Position numbers and translations under genes: made by a program | Shown here: positions 37,198 through 49,464 of the stretch, in pieces | How the letters are laid out: each line of letters starts with the position of its first letter | How positions within the stretch are numbered: position 1 is the stretch's first letter | DNA from: Sepioteuthis lessoniana | Lineage: Eukaryota; Mollusca; Cephalopoda; Myopsida; Loliginidae | DNA: 64,000 bases | Reading direction: 5' to 3' | Assembly: GCA_963585895.1 (NCBI GenBank) | Contig: CAUZXS010002510.1 | Coordinates: forward strand, 27,501 to 91,500 | The notes under the pieces: generated by a model | Database searches by the model: none | The model's input: only the letters and a program-made list of their open reading frames with translations | Told to the model about the DNA's origin: nothing

Positions 37198-38579
37198 ACT
37201 CTCTCTTAGTTATCTCCTTCGTGTAATCATAATGAATGGGGTTGAGTGTGAATGCTGATCTCACACTTAGTTACAATTGGTTTAGAAATTGGATTTTTGA
37301 TAAGATTACGGTATTTTACAGACAATAGTGATGTAGAAATGGGCATTTCCAAATCAGGATTCATGCTGCACTGTTATATGTTTTTCTAAGTTGTAGTACA
37401 TATATTGGCTGGTTGGGTTGTAAAGATTAATATCTCATTTGATTGAAATTAAAATATGTACAATTTAGTTTAATGCTATTTATGGATTGATTTGTCAACT
37501 ATAATTTTTAACCAGTATTTTTTCTTAATCTTAGTTGCTTTTCAATTCCAAATACTCAGACTATAAGTAAACAGTATGAAAAATAAAAACTTTATTTATC
37601 TAACAAAAAATTGTCCCGAATTTAAACTACATAAAATCAGGAAAACTTAAGATAATTCATATTACTAAAAATAATTTTAATTGAAAACATAGACCTCCAA
37701 AAATTGTCATTCAGTTGCAGATTGAACTGGAAATTACTTTATTCTTCCAGTTAGGGCATTTTAAGTGTATTGCGCATATAAAAAGTTCACATGCTGTTAT
37801 GTATATATAAAAAAAAAACAATGGATGAAAAAAGAAAATGTGAGATCTTAAAATTTATCAAAGGAAAGAGTGGTCAAACATATTTGGAGCTTATATATAA
37901 AAAGGGAGAGAGAAGCTGGATATGTAGTGTTAATTCTGGAAGAAAATTAAGTTATTACTACTAAGTTTTATATATACATATTTTTTTCATTTCTAACTCT
38001 TAGTAAAAAATTGGACATGGCAATTGAAAATTTGATACAAGTTTTTTTTATATCCACTAGTAATATTACTCCAATCAAAATAAAGATATAAATTTGATTA
38101 GAAATATAATTTCTTGAAACTTTGAAAGATCAATTTATAGTCCTGTGATTGCTTAAATTGGTGATGGATCCAGGCATTATTGCTTGGCAAAAACTGGCCA
38201 GATACCAGCTGTTTATGGACAGATTTCTTTCATAAATATTGCAGTTGAAATGACCAGTGTCCTAGACTTTTGAACAGCCTTCACGTACTTTTCAAGATTG
38301 GTTCAAAGACAACTGGACTTTGAAATGAACCATGGGAGGTGAAATGGCTGTTTCAAAGTATTTCCCTTGCTAGACTTTGAGTGAGTGCATTTTCAATTTA
38401 TGGACTTTCAATATATTTCCATTATTTCCAAAGGCAAATTTAAATCAACAATAAAACAAGTCATCTTTTAAAAGCATATTTAATATAATACTCAGGATTC
38501 AATGTTGAGTTTTCCAGGCCAGTTTAAATAATTTTTTCAAAAAATATTTTGTGTGAAAAGAATTTTTTAGATACACCAA

Positions 38580-38735
38580 GGAAAATAAATTTGTTGTAGC
38601 CTGAATACACGTTTCAAGTTACTGAAGATTAAATATATAAGTAACATAGCCAGATTACAGTAAATGATCACATATACAAATCAATATGTGTACAGGTTCC
38701 TAAATAAGGGGTATATCAAGAGTAGCTGGGCCTTA
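38580..38735 (+). repeat. Unnamed dispersed repeat I, copy 2
   Basis: Second copy of the repeat at 7540-7720, in the same orientation. Confidence 0.5.
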
Positions 38736-38779
38736 TATTGATACAGTTTATATCCTCCTTGAGTTTGCACACGAATACA

Positions 38780-38890
38780 ACATGGTGCAATAATAATTAA
38801 ATGAACTTGATGTCCTGAGTTCAAATCCTGGACAAGGCTTTTCGTGTTTCATTTCATCTTAAAGTTCTTGGGGAAGACATGAAACTGTTT
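38780..38890 (+). repeat. tRNA-derived SINE, family B, head part only
   Basis: A-box/B-box region (TGAGTTCAAATCCTGGACAA) and about 60 bases of body. It may be the truncated partner of the copy that follows. Confidence 0.65.
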
Positions 38891-38957
38891 CTTCTTTTCT
38901 CTATTTTAAGCAAAAAGTAATTCTAACAACTTAGAATTTTTACATCTGCTACTACAA

Positions 38958-39222
38958 GTAATGATTATCATTCTGGGAAATGGAATTTGGTTGGGTACAA
39001 GCCCTGGATAAGACTTTTTGCATTTCACTTTACATTAACACCCCTAGAAAAGGCATGAACCCACCTGTTCTGACCAGCTATTGGTAAATAGTGGAGATTC
39101 TGGATTCTTTAATTTTGGCTAGACAACCAACCAGAGAGAAGAAAAACTAAATTCATACCAGCTGTGCTCTGCTTCAACATTGACCTATGTCACATTCTGC
39201 CTAACCAAGAGGTTGGGTGAAT
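38958..39222 (+). repeat. tRNA-derived SINE, family B
   Basis: The + copy has a damaged B-box region (GTACAAGCCCTGGATAAGAC) and the normal body and tail (ATTGACCTATGTCACATTCT). Confidence 0.82.
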
Positions 39223-40225
39223 ATGTACTTAATATAACATGAAAAAAAGAAAAGAAAATAAGCCTGCTAGTAGGTGTCTGTGGCCAAATAAGTAAATTGC
39301 TGTCCTTGTCAGTTTCTTTGGAAGATTAGAATGTAAGTTTCTATTTTATCAGTGACAACTACTTTATTTCCAGTCTCTGTTGGAGAATGTAAAAACAGCC
39401 TGAGTGTTGTGATAAAGAGAAACAGTAAAGATAAAATGGAAAACTAGTAAAAAAATTGATAATATAAATTAATACAAATAATATCAATAATATAAATTGT
39501 TCATTTAAGAAATTCATACAGGTACTTGATATTACAAAAGAAATTCTTTAGAAAAATTATCACAAAAATTCTTTGTGAGTTTTAAAAATTTGTTTGAATT
39601 ATAACTCTGAAAAGATTACTTCCCATTCCAGCTCAGCAAAGTTCCTACAAAAAGCTACCCCCCCACCAAAAAAAAACTCTCCAAAAGCTACCCCTACAAA
39701 AAACAAAATAAAAAAACTCTAAAAGCTACTCCCCACTAAAAATATATTTTAATTATTCTTAAGTTCTTTTTAGTAATTTCGTTTTAACCCAAAAAGGAAC
39801 TTAAAAAAAAAAATATCATTAATGATTGGATGTTTAGTCAGGGTTTGCATTCAGACAACTTTTCTAAAAAAAGAAACAAAAACATGATGCAACCTTATAA
39901 ATATGCAGGTCAGATCAGGGAGTTTTATTTGGTGTTTTACCTTGGAAACAAGTAAAACCTGTTGAATATTATTTGGAGAGTAGATGACTACTGTCATCTT
40001 TTAAATGATGATTGCTTTATTTCTGCTTAGTAATGATCACTTCAAAAATGAAGAGAAATATAGCAACTTGATGTCCTTAGTAGGTTAGAAGGAAACATCC
40101 AGCTAATACAGTTTACAAATTAACCTTTAGTGTTTTTTTTTCTTTCTTTTAATATCAAAATAAAAGGGTGACTTTTTAGGGTACTTCAGTATGATGTAAT
40201 GGTTAGTTAATTAGTCCCTTAGACT

Positions 40226-40446
40226 TTTGGTTTCTTTGTTTAATAGCATATCAAGCTTCATGGGTTATTGAATGCCAATGCCATCTTTGTAGAAGAACAG
40301 CATAGCTTGGTGGGGATAAGAGGGTTCAAACCTTTCCCTAGGGTATTTGTCCAAAAGTGAACATAATAGTACAACTAGTGTTTGAACACGCTTACTTCAA
40401 GTTTGCCATTCAGCACTTTAACTATTACATTGCAGAGATTTCTCCG
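40226..40446 (-). repeat. tRNA-derived SINE, family D
   Basis: TTGGTTTCTTTGTTTAATAG to CTTTAACTATTACATTGCAG. The minus strand starts with the tRNA-like head. It lies about 400 bases before exon A. Confidence 0.82.
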
Positions 40447-40831
40447 TCCATCATTTGTACTAAAAATTTGATTTATTGAAAAATAAAAAAGGAAAAATAC
40501 CAGAGGAATGTAAAGTGTATTTGTAAGTATTAAAAGAAAGGAAAATAAATGACACAAAACAAGTGAAGACTATGTTACTAATATTTAAGCATGAAAAAAA
40601 GATTTATCAAAAAAAAAAAAAAAAAAAAAAAAATTTAAATGGAAAAAGAAAAAAAATGGAATAATTGTCCCAATCCAAAAAGTGTCACCGTTTTTTGTGA
40701 CATGATTTCTTATACAAAATTTAAGCTTAAACTCTGCTCTTAATCAATTTTTCTTTTATTTTTCAAGTTTTTAGTTGTAATTATTTCAGTAGATCTGGTA
40801 GTAAAGTGAATGTTATGTGTTCTCTGCTTAG

Positions 40832-41134
<303 letters not shown>

Positions 41135-42751
41135 TGAGCATTTAAATAAAAATATGAATGACTTGATATCTTATTTCATTTATTCATGCCGTACTAAAAT
41201 TAATTGTAAAAAATATGATTTTGAAATTTCTATTGGTCCTTATTTCTTTTTTGCTTCTTTCCTTTGTATCCTTCCCTTACCGAAATCAGCATTGTATTAG
41301 ACAAGTGCAATGTTTACAGAAAATAAATGGTTTTCACCTATATATTCAGTCTCTACTTGTTAAAAACAAGTGATGGAAACTTTTGCATATATGTAAAGTG
41401 TTCTCAGTGTAATAAAAGAATCGTAACTAATATTTGAGATTACTTTAACATCTTCCTCACGATGGTGGTTTTGTGAGGTGGATGTTTAAAGTGATAAAAG
41501 TTAAGGGAGATAACCTGTAGCTGACAACGTTTCAAGCTGTCATTCTTTCTTTTATGGAAAGCCTGTTGCAAGCTATTCACTGGTTATAACTAAACAGCCT
41601 TTTAAAGTCTGCAGCTAAGCGTGATGAAAGAATGAACGTGTTATGCTAGAATTATTATTTTTTAAAGTATCAATTTTTGATTCTACATTAACTTGAAGAA
41701 CCTCATCACAAAACAGTTCTATTGACATATTTAAACAAAGTGTTTTTTTTTTATTGAGTGTTGGAAAAAAAATGGTAATTCTCTCATAAGTCTGATATAT
41801 AAGATAGTGAAGCAATATTGTTCAATCATAATTAATAAAACATATTAGATAATGCTAATATGTTGTATAGTAAGTTCAGTGGTCTAATTGGACATTTTTC
41901 TTGTAAGAAGATATAGTGTATAAAAAAAAAATGTATTCTGGGCCCTTAAGGATTCATATCTTGATTCAGCAAAGAAAGTAAAAGCAACATTTTTTTAAGG
42001 AAGCCATCTTTGAGAGAGAGTGATTTCTAATGAAAGTGTCATATCATTCCTAAAGCAACCATGCTTAATTATCTAAAAAAGAATGAAAATTTACTTAATG
42101 AAGAACATCTGCTTTATTAAAAAAACATGTTTACATGTTATTCTCTGTCTACTAAATAGCAGAATAAGAAAAATCAATAAAAGTCCAAGCGAAGACCCCC
42201 CCCCCAAAATCCCTGATATGTCAGAAACCATTAATAATATATGTACAAAAATCAAAGTAAAAATTTGTAGAGAAAAATGATACCGTTTCTTGCATTTAGT
42301 TTTTGCAGATTTAATAAAATACATATTTTTGCTTTAAATTTATTTTCTAATTAGATATTTCCAAGATTCTTGTGAAACACAATACACCAATGTTTTGAAA
42401 ATATAAAAAAACAAATCAGAGATTGGGAAATTATTAGAAGATTGAAAATGTCCTTGTTTGTTCAGAAAGCAAAAATTGGACAACTGATAAATGTCACACA
42501 AGGCAGACACTGATTAAAATCTGTTTCCAGGTTTCAAGAATTTCAACCAAGACAAAAATAAACACAAAAAAACAATCAAAATTATTTTTTAAGTGTTAGA
42601 ATAAGAGCAATGTTCTAAATTTCACTTGTCCTTCTTGTCTAGAAGAAGCTTTTTTTTTAAAATAAATCTTAATGAAATTACTCTATAAAATTTATATTTG
42701 GAAGTCATCTTGGATATATATATATATATATTTTTTTTTTTTTTCTAATTA

Positions 42752-42977
42752 ATTGTATTGTATTTATTTAGAGGGCTATTGCAATGCAAAATAATAATCC
42801 AGGTCTAATTAATTTTGAAGTAAAAACCTAATCATCAAAACTTAATCATCATTTGAACATACAACACCAAATTCATTTTTAAAAGAGTCTCCGATGATTA
42901 AGTTTTTACTTTGAAATTAATTAGACTTGAATTATTATTTTGCATTGCAATAGCCCTCTAAATAAATACAATAAATT
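42752..42977. repeat. Large hairpin / MITE candidate
   Basis: Arms of about 90 bases: TTATTTAGAGGGCTATTGCA on the left and its reverse complement near 42960, about 93% matched by eye, with a 45-50-base loop. No coding potential. It could be a miniature inverted-repeat element or two inverted copies. Confidence 0.85.
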
Positions 42978-43093
42978 AAAATAATTTGTGCAATGCTTCA
43001 AGCAAATTATAAAATATATATTATTCTTAAAGCAGCCATTCTCAATTCTCTAAAAGAATGTGCAAATTCATTAAATGAAGAACTTGTTTTCAT

Positions 43094-43290
43094 AAGTAAA
43101 GTTGGCGACCCTAGTCAAGGGTGACCTGAAGGCTCCCTTTTCGATAGCTACTACACTGAGGTGTAGGAAAGGGTGCTACTCCTTACTCTGGATTGCTCCA
43201 CTTTACCCTTGATCCTTAGCTTATAATACTGAGTGTTAAACAAGGTAGCATCAAGTACCATTTTTTGAGTCTTTGGTATGACTTGACCTG
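43094..43290 (-). repeat. tRNA-derived SINE, family A, head missing
   Basis: Minus-strand body from TAAAGTTGGCGACCCTAGTC to TATGACTTGACCTG. It ends before the B box. Confidence 0.85.
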
Positions 43291-43802
43291 TGAAATGGGT
43301 CAGTTTACAGGACTAAGTGAATTTATGCCTTTTCCAATGTCAACAGTTGCAACCTAAGCTGCAATTCCAGTTATTTTTTGATCTTCATAAGAAATGTCAG
43401 TTTTTAACAAAATAAAGAAAATAAATTCCCAAAATATATATTTCATTAACTCAAAAGAAAGTAGAGAAGTCTCTCTCTATATAATGAACAGTATACAAAC
43501 CTGTACATAAATGATCCCATCAATTTTGTATGGGAACTATGTGAATTCTTAATATTTGTTAAAGAGTAAAGCTGCTACCTTATAACTACTATTATCAAAC
43601 TCCAACTATCTTACTTATGATACAGCAAGGAAAAAGAGAAAGAAAGTGACTGAATCGAGTACCGTCAACAGTTGGATCTTTATTGTAGTTTGAACCAGGA
43701 ACAACTGTCTGGTGCAGACTGATTGCGTAACCAAAGTATTTGAGATGATGTGTTATTTGGACACAATCACCGAATAACTGAAGCTTATGTATAGATTTAC
43801 CT

Positions 43803-44022
43803 AACTCCTCCACCTTAATCAGGATCAGACCCAAGATTGATTTTTAAGTGGAGTTCTGTTGGTTTGAATTCAGAATTTTCCTTCTAGAATGGTTGCTGAG
43901 GAACACAGTCTGCCCTACTATTTACCCATAACGGATTGATTCCTGCCTTTCCCAAGAGCGTTAACATGAATTGAAAAACAGTTTTCTCTAGGATTTAAAC
44001 TTGGGTTATGTAGCACCACATT
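43803..44022 (-). repeat. tRNA-derived SINE, family B, diverged and shortened
   Basis: Minus-strand copy with GATTTTTAAGTGGAGTTCTG and CAGTCTGCCCTACTATTTAC. The head end is degraded. Confidence 0.78.
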
Positions 44023-44204
44023 CCATACTTTTGTTTTAAAGTTAGTTCAGTTGAGAAGCTTGCCCTCACTCCTGTCTTCCAAACTGTTATCCTGTTAGTA
44101 CTACTGTAGGGGTACACCACTTAAACTTACAAAATGTTTGAAGAAAAAATTAGATGAGAACTACAAACGGAGGTTTCATACTTTTTTGAACTAGAACTAG
44201 AAGC

Positions 44205-44500
44205 AGCACCCTACAAAATAGAACCTGCACAGCCACTTAATCTCCCATCACTCAAACCATCTAAGTAAGATGAAAAGACCCGCTGGATGCTAAGGTAAAA
44301 AATCATAAGCAACATTCTCCTATGGACTCCTACACATGGACACACCAGTGTTGGCTGACCAGCAGGGACTTATGTTAATCAGCTCTGTGCAGACAGTGGA
44401 TGCCATCTAGAGGACCTACTAAGAGCAATAGCTGCTAGAGATGGATTGTAGGAGAGAGCTCAGGGAATCCATACTGCTGACATGCCATGATGATGATAGC
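44205..44500 (+). mobile_element. LINE 3' end (type G), diverged
   Basis: Recognisable from AGCAGGGACTTATGTTAATC, AGCTCTGTGCAGACAGTGGA and GCCATGATGATGATAGC. The most decayed of the four. Confidence 0.72.
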
Positions 44501-44693
44501 ACCTTTCAATAACAGTAATAAAAAACAGTCTTAGCGGGACAGAATTTTAGATACATCCTTGCTTAAAATTATTGTTGTTTTAAGACCTCAGCATTTATTC
44601 TAATTCAGCTCTTCATACCTTTATGAAGCTGATGGATGATTTCATATCCATGTATGAGGAGCAGTTGGGTTTTAAAAGGAGTTTCTGTATACC

Positions 44694-45612
44694 ATCCAGC
44701 CAAGTGGAATATGCCAACTGCATCTCTGCAGAGGAGTAAGATCCCCAACTTTAAATGAGTGTCCTGTATATGACACTGAACCATCTGATGGTGAGCTCCA
44801 GCCATAAAGCTTTGGGGAATGTGGAGTACTCCTTCATTAATATTACTCCCAGGTCCACTCTTATCTGGAGTGGGAGAACCTGTTAGGGTCCTATCTATGG
44901 GTCAAATAGAACTGTTTAACTACTTAACTGTGTGCAAATAAGTGACTGATGTTAAATTGAAATGTTAGTATTACATAGCAGTACTTGAAACCATCTGCAT
45001 GTAAATATATGACTAATGTTGACTAGAATTATCAGTGTTAAATAGCAATACTTAAAACTATTTAACTGTGTGAAAATAAAACAATTAGTATTAGATAGAA
45101 ATACTTGAAACCATTTAACTGTGTGCAAATAAAACAACTAGTGTTTCATATTTACCAACCCCTCCGCTCAGGCAGGATATGACACAAGGTCAATTTTTAA
45201 GTGGAGTTTAACAGGTTTGAATTCAAAGTTTTCCTTCTCCTAGACTAGTTGCCTCACTAAGGCTGAAGAACCCAGTGTGTCCTACTATTTACCCATAGCT
45301 GGAGGGAAAATAATTTAATTCATACCTTTCCCAAGGGTATTAGTGCTATGTGAAATGCAATCAGTCTCATCCAGGATTTGAACTCGTGTTGCCGTGTCCA
45401 TTTCCTACGACGAAAACCATTACACCATGAGCACAAGTAGTGTCTGATAGCAATACTTGAAACTATTTAACTGTGTTCTAACAAATGAGCTCTGACTTGT
45501 TTAAAATGCTACCCAAAAATTATTTGTTTACAAATCATATATATTTAATTTATATATGTATAAAGAGAATTTGGCATTAAATAATCTACAAGGTTGATAT
45601 GCCATAAAACTT
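44694..45612 (+). repeat. Family C element, reversed, with internal array and nested SINE
   Basis: Read on the + strand it starts near CATCCAGCCAAGTGGAATAT, passes GTCCTATCTATGGGTCAAAT and ends AAGGTTGATATGCCATAAAA. Its middle carries repeated units containing ATACTTGAAACCATTTAACT, and SINE B is inserted at 45147. It faces the next C element, which is in the opposite orientation about 25 bases away. Confidence 0.85.
45147..45432 (-). repeat. tRNA-derived SINE, family B, nested in a C element
   Basis: Full-length copy inside the C element at 44694-45612. Imperfect duplications of the target (AACTAGTGTTT left, AAGTAGTGTCT right) bracket it. Confidence 0.87.
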
Positions 45613-45637
45613 ATCTACCAACTGAATACCATCCTAA

Positions 45638-46467
45638 TGGTTTGGTTTGATTTATGGCATATCAACCATTGTAGGTTATTTAATGCCAGATCCTTTTAAT
45701 AAATATATATTAAAGATATGATTTCTAAACACATTTTGTAGATAATATTTTCAAACAAACCTGAACACATTTTTTTCACACAGTTAAGTGGTTTCCTTAT
45801 TTATATCGAATACGAATAATTCTATTCACTGTTAATCATTTGTTTGCTCACAGTTTAATGTTTTCAAGTATTGCTATTCAATACTAACAATTCAATTAAA
45901 CATCAGTCATTTGTTTACAGACAATTAAGTGATCAAACAGTTCTATTTCAAACTATTCAGTTTAGTATAAGTATGTATTTACTAACCCCTCCGTCCAGGC
46001 AGGATATGAATTAAAGTCAATTTTTGAGCAGAGTTTCACAGGTTTGGATTCTGAGTTTTCCTTCTCCTAGACTGGTTGCCTAAACAAGGCTGAAAATTGC
46101 TTGAAGGAGAATAAGAGGATTCATACCTTTCCCAAAGGTGTTAGTGATTTATGAAATGCAATCAGCTTCGTTCAGAATTTGAACTCCTGTCACCGTGTCC
46201 ATTTCCCATGATGATAATCATTACACCATGGACGCCTTAGCATAAGTAGACAGTTTAAATGTCAAGCAGATTTATGGGACCCTATCAGGTGCTGCCACTC
46301 CAGGCCAGAGTGGACCTGGGAGTTATGGCAATGAAAGAGTACTTAACAATTCCTAAAGCTCCAGCATTACTGGAGCCTCACTCTCAGATTTTTTAGATCT
46401 AATCCAGGACACTCATTGCAGAGATGCAACCGGCGTTGTCTACAACAACAGCTGGCTGGGGCAATCA
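45638..46467 (-). repeat. Family C element with nested SINE
   Basis: TTTGGTTTGATTTATGGCAT to CAACAGCTGGCTGGG, interrupted by SINE B at 45973-46237. Together with the preceding copy it forms a large inverted repeat. Confidence 0.87.
45973..46237 (-). repeat. tRNA-derived SINE, family B, nested in a C element
   Basis: Copy inside the C element at 45638-46467. An 11-base target duplication (TAGTATAAGTA left, TAGCATAAGTA right) with one mismatch supports insertion by retrotransposition. Confidence 0.88.
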
Positions 46468-46532
46468 TCCTAATGAGTGTTGTCAAATGCTTGGTAAAAT
46501 CTGCAAATGGGATGCAAAGGTTTCTTTGCTGC

Positions 46533-46895
46533 TCAAAACACTTCTTTTGAAGCTGCCAGTGAGATAATCATCTGTTTTTTGGTAGAATATTGTTTTGGAA
46601 ACTCTACATTTGATAGTGATCTAAGCAAACATTTCCTTGAAATTGAAAGGAGGAAGATATTGTTGTGGTTATTGTAATCTTTCCTGTATCTCTTGTTCTT
46701 ATCGATGGTCATAATTGATGTATTCAAGAAATGTGAAAGATACCCTCGGCTTAATGAAGAGTTTGGTCAGATATAATGTTAATGTATCACCACCATGATG
46801 GTAGATCTCAGCTACAATACCACTGGATCTTTGTGCTTTTAAGTGTTTGCTGGTTTTGATTATTTCATCATGAGTGGGGAGAAACGTATAGTTCA
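46533..46895 (-). pseudogene. LINE reverse-transcriptase relic
   Basis: The minus strand translates in pieces to PTHDEIIKTSKHLKAQRSS, then GIVAEIYHHGGDTLTLYLTK, matching the family pattern PT.EEV..AI..LK...A.G.D.I.AEIYK.GG. In another frame DYNNHNNIFLLSISRKCLLR corresponds to the YRGISLLSIAGKI region. It is a frameshifted remnant of a non-LTR retrotransposon (RTE-like judging by these motifs), with no intact domain. Confidence 0.75.
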
Positions 46896-47611
46896 AATAA
46901 GTTGAATTGAGACTTTAATACACAGTTCAAATAAATTGAATGGAGACTTCAACTTCCCTACCCAAGTTGATTTAAAAACTTGTGGAAATATTCCATTGAA
47001 TTTTAAACAGATTTGAAAATAAGATGGAAGAAAGAAAAGTGGAAAATATACATGAGAAATGAGACAGCAGATTTTGCTGATATAATTCAAAGCAAAATAA
47101 AAATGTTACCAGAACTTTGTACAATGATGAAATTTGGCAGCAAATGCTGTAAAATTCAGAATTTATAAACCTAATATTACTTATCATATCTGATAGAAAT
47201 TTCTTATTGTTGTGTTCTGGTTAGTAAATGCTTGTAATATTAAATAAAGGACAAACTACGATATGAGAGGAAATAGAGATATATTCTCAGGAAAAAGTAT
47301 ATACCATAGAGAGACTATTAGTTGACAAGAAAATAGGATTAGTGAATACAGAATAAAGATATAGTCCAACAATAGTATTGGCTTCCGTTATTTCGGTAGC
47401 AAGTAAGGGGATCTAGTGTGATCTCTAGTCTCCAATGCTCTAATACTATTCGTATCCTTCTAGTCTGCCCTGGTATTAGTAGCTACTGCTATATATGGTA
47501 GATGGACTAGTTCATTGTATGGAAAAAGGTGGGTGATATCCAACACTTATCATTATCATTACTTATCATATCTGATAGAAATTTAAATCATAAATATATA
47601 CTAAGTTGTCT

Positions 47612-47668
47612 TAACCTGATGAGGTTAGGGTATCGCACATACTTTCACACGTTGTATGATGAAAAGAA
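47612..47668 (+). repeat. Short LINE 3'-end piece
   Basis: AGGGTATCGCACATACTTTC and ACACGTTGTATGATGAAAAG match the end of the LINE copy at 60616-61243 (AGAGTATTGCACATGCTTTC). The sequence before it (47380-47610) may belong to the same element but was not matched. Confidence 0.55.
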
Positions 47669-47773
47669 AAAAGAAAAAAAAAGTTGTCTTCCTTTCACAG
47701 TAAAAAAATAAACAAAAGATATACAATGCCATATCATAATAAGCCAAACTGAGATGACGTTAATAGAATTTAA

Positions 47774-48008
47774 GGTTTGGTTTCTTTGTTTAATGGCATA
47801 TCAACCTCTGTAGGTTATTCAATGCCAAAGCTATTCTCCTAGAAGAACAGTAGTTGTGGTATTTAATCCATAGCTGGGAGGATAAGGGGGTTCATGCCTT
47901 TCCCAAGTGTATTTGTCCGAACGTGAATGTAATAGCATGACTGGAGTTCGAACTCGCTTACTACGATTTCACTGTTCATCGCTTTAACTATTACACCATG
48001 AGGCCACC
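47774..48008 (-). repeat. tRNA-derived SINE, family D, best copy
   Basis: The minus strand begins GGTGGCCTCATGGTGTAATAG (A box, first 20 bases of a clear tRNA-like head), has B box GAGTTCGAACTCC, and ends in the module GGTTGATATGCCATTAAAC shared with family C. Confidence 0.87.
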
Positions 48009-48306
48009 CCCAATAGAATTCAAGTGATTCATATAACTGTAGCAACAACTACTACATCAAATGTCTCTATACATTAGCCATGATCAAACAATTATATTCT
48101 ATACACTGGTGTTTTGAAAGGAAGTATGGTCAATGTATAATTAAGATCTAGAGAGAGAGAGAGAGATAGAGACCCAACACTTGCAGTAGAAAAAGGTTTC
48201 TGTTCTTAGTAATTGTGAGATTTGTATTTTAGAGCAATATATTGAAGCTGTAGTAAATCATGCTATTATAACTGGAATAGATCCCTTTTCTCTAGCAAGG
48301 GGAGAC

Positions 48307-48592
48307 AATTACTGTAATGGTTATTGTCATAGGAAATGGAATTGGTGGCCCGAGTTCAAATCCTGGATGAGGCTGATTGCATTTCAGTTTGCACTATTGC
48401 ACTTGGGAAAGGTATGAATATATATATTCTCCCTGACTTACAGCTATGCATATAAAGTAGTATAAACTAGGTTCTTTAAAGTTGGTTAAGCAACCAATCT
48501 TGGAGAATGAAAACTGAGTTCAATCCAGCAGTACTTTGCCAAAAATTTGACCTTGAGTCACATCCTAATTGAGGTGGAGGGGTTGAGTTAAT
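48307..48592 (+). repeat. tRNA-derived SINE, family B
   Basis: Full-length + copy with TAATGGTTATTGTCATAGGA and a good B box (GAGTTCAAATCCTGGATGAG). Confidence 0.87.
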
Positions 48593-49464
48593 AAATTCCC
48601 TTTTCTCTTTCATGATTATTCATCTAAATTTGGTTAGTAATCTTTCTTCTGTCATACAGACACTCGTATTTGCAATGACTTTAATTCAAGCCTTATGTAT
48701 AAGATGAATAGAACATGTAAAATGTTGCTTTACAATGGATAATGCTCAAATGATGGACTAAAATTCATTTAAGTCTACACACTCAATAGTAAAATAAAAG
48801 GACTTTGTATTCTGAGATTTCAGGTTTCCTTACAGACTAGAAATCTTTCTAGGTACAATTAAATCATATATTCAACATCTAATCAAGAGTGAAATAATGT
48901 TTTTAAGGGTAATAATGATTATATATACTCATGAACATTGGCACCCAAAAGAAGGATTTGTCAGTTTAGTGAAGCTCATTATCCAAATTACTCAAAAGAA
49001 AAACATTTGGGTTTCAGTCTGAATCCCAATTATGCTATTGAATATAACTAAAATTATTTTTGATAATTTCTGCTATGACAAATGCCGAGAAAGCCAGTGT
49101 TTCTTAATCTATGTATAGAGGGTTTCTGTAATATATTCAAGTAACAGGGTGTGACCGAAGATCCTCTTTGGTATGCTCAAAGAATTCAGCTCTCATTATG
49201 AATGATATGACCAACTAAGTACACATCATGTGCTGATGTGGATCTTGCTAGAGAAGGTATTAATAGAATGGCTTGTAAGTATTTATCACAACATTTCCAA
49301 ATAGTACTTTCTTCCTAGACTTGTTGTGCAATTAGAAGGATGGGTAGTTAGTTCAGCAAACCCACTTTATATACACTAATATATTAGTAAAATACCTACA
49401 AATTAGATTTTATATTAGTAAAATATCTACAGATTAATTGAGTCATATATGTATATATATATAT

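Larger units (their letters stand above)
22106..40831 (+). other. 18.7-kb FoxP intron before exon A
   Basis: Repeats sit mainly in 22.9-30.5 kb and 36.2-40.5 kb: SINEs A and B, C and D elements, LINE 3' ends and a tandem duplication with TA arrays at 27854-28190. The section from about 31.7 to 36.2 kb is almost free of recognisable transposons. It contains small GC-richer islands (32800-32960, 35800-35930) and is where splicing or enhancer elements would be sought. The stretches 24430-26130, 26980-27840, 28200-29800, 30510-31260, 37200-38570 and 39230-40220 are plain AT-rich sequence with poly(A)/poly(T) runs. Confidence 0.8.

Noticed and set aside
43595-43834. 79-codon minus-strand frame as a gene
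   Set aside because: No recognisable motif and no splice or start context; probably chance in a slightly GC-richer stretch.
47863-48048. True tRNA gene at the head of the D element
   Set aside because: A and B boxes are present, but the head runs on into the SINE body and repeats elsewhere in the window, and a complete cloverleaf could not be drawn.
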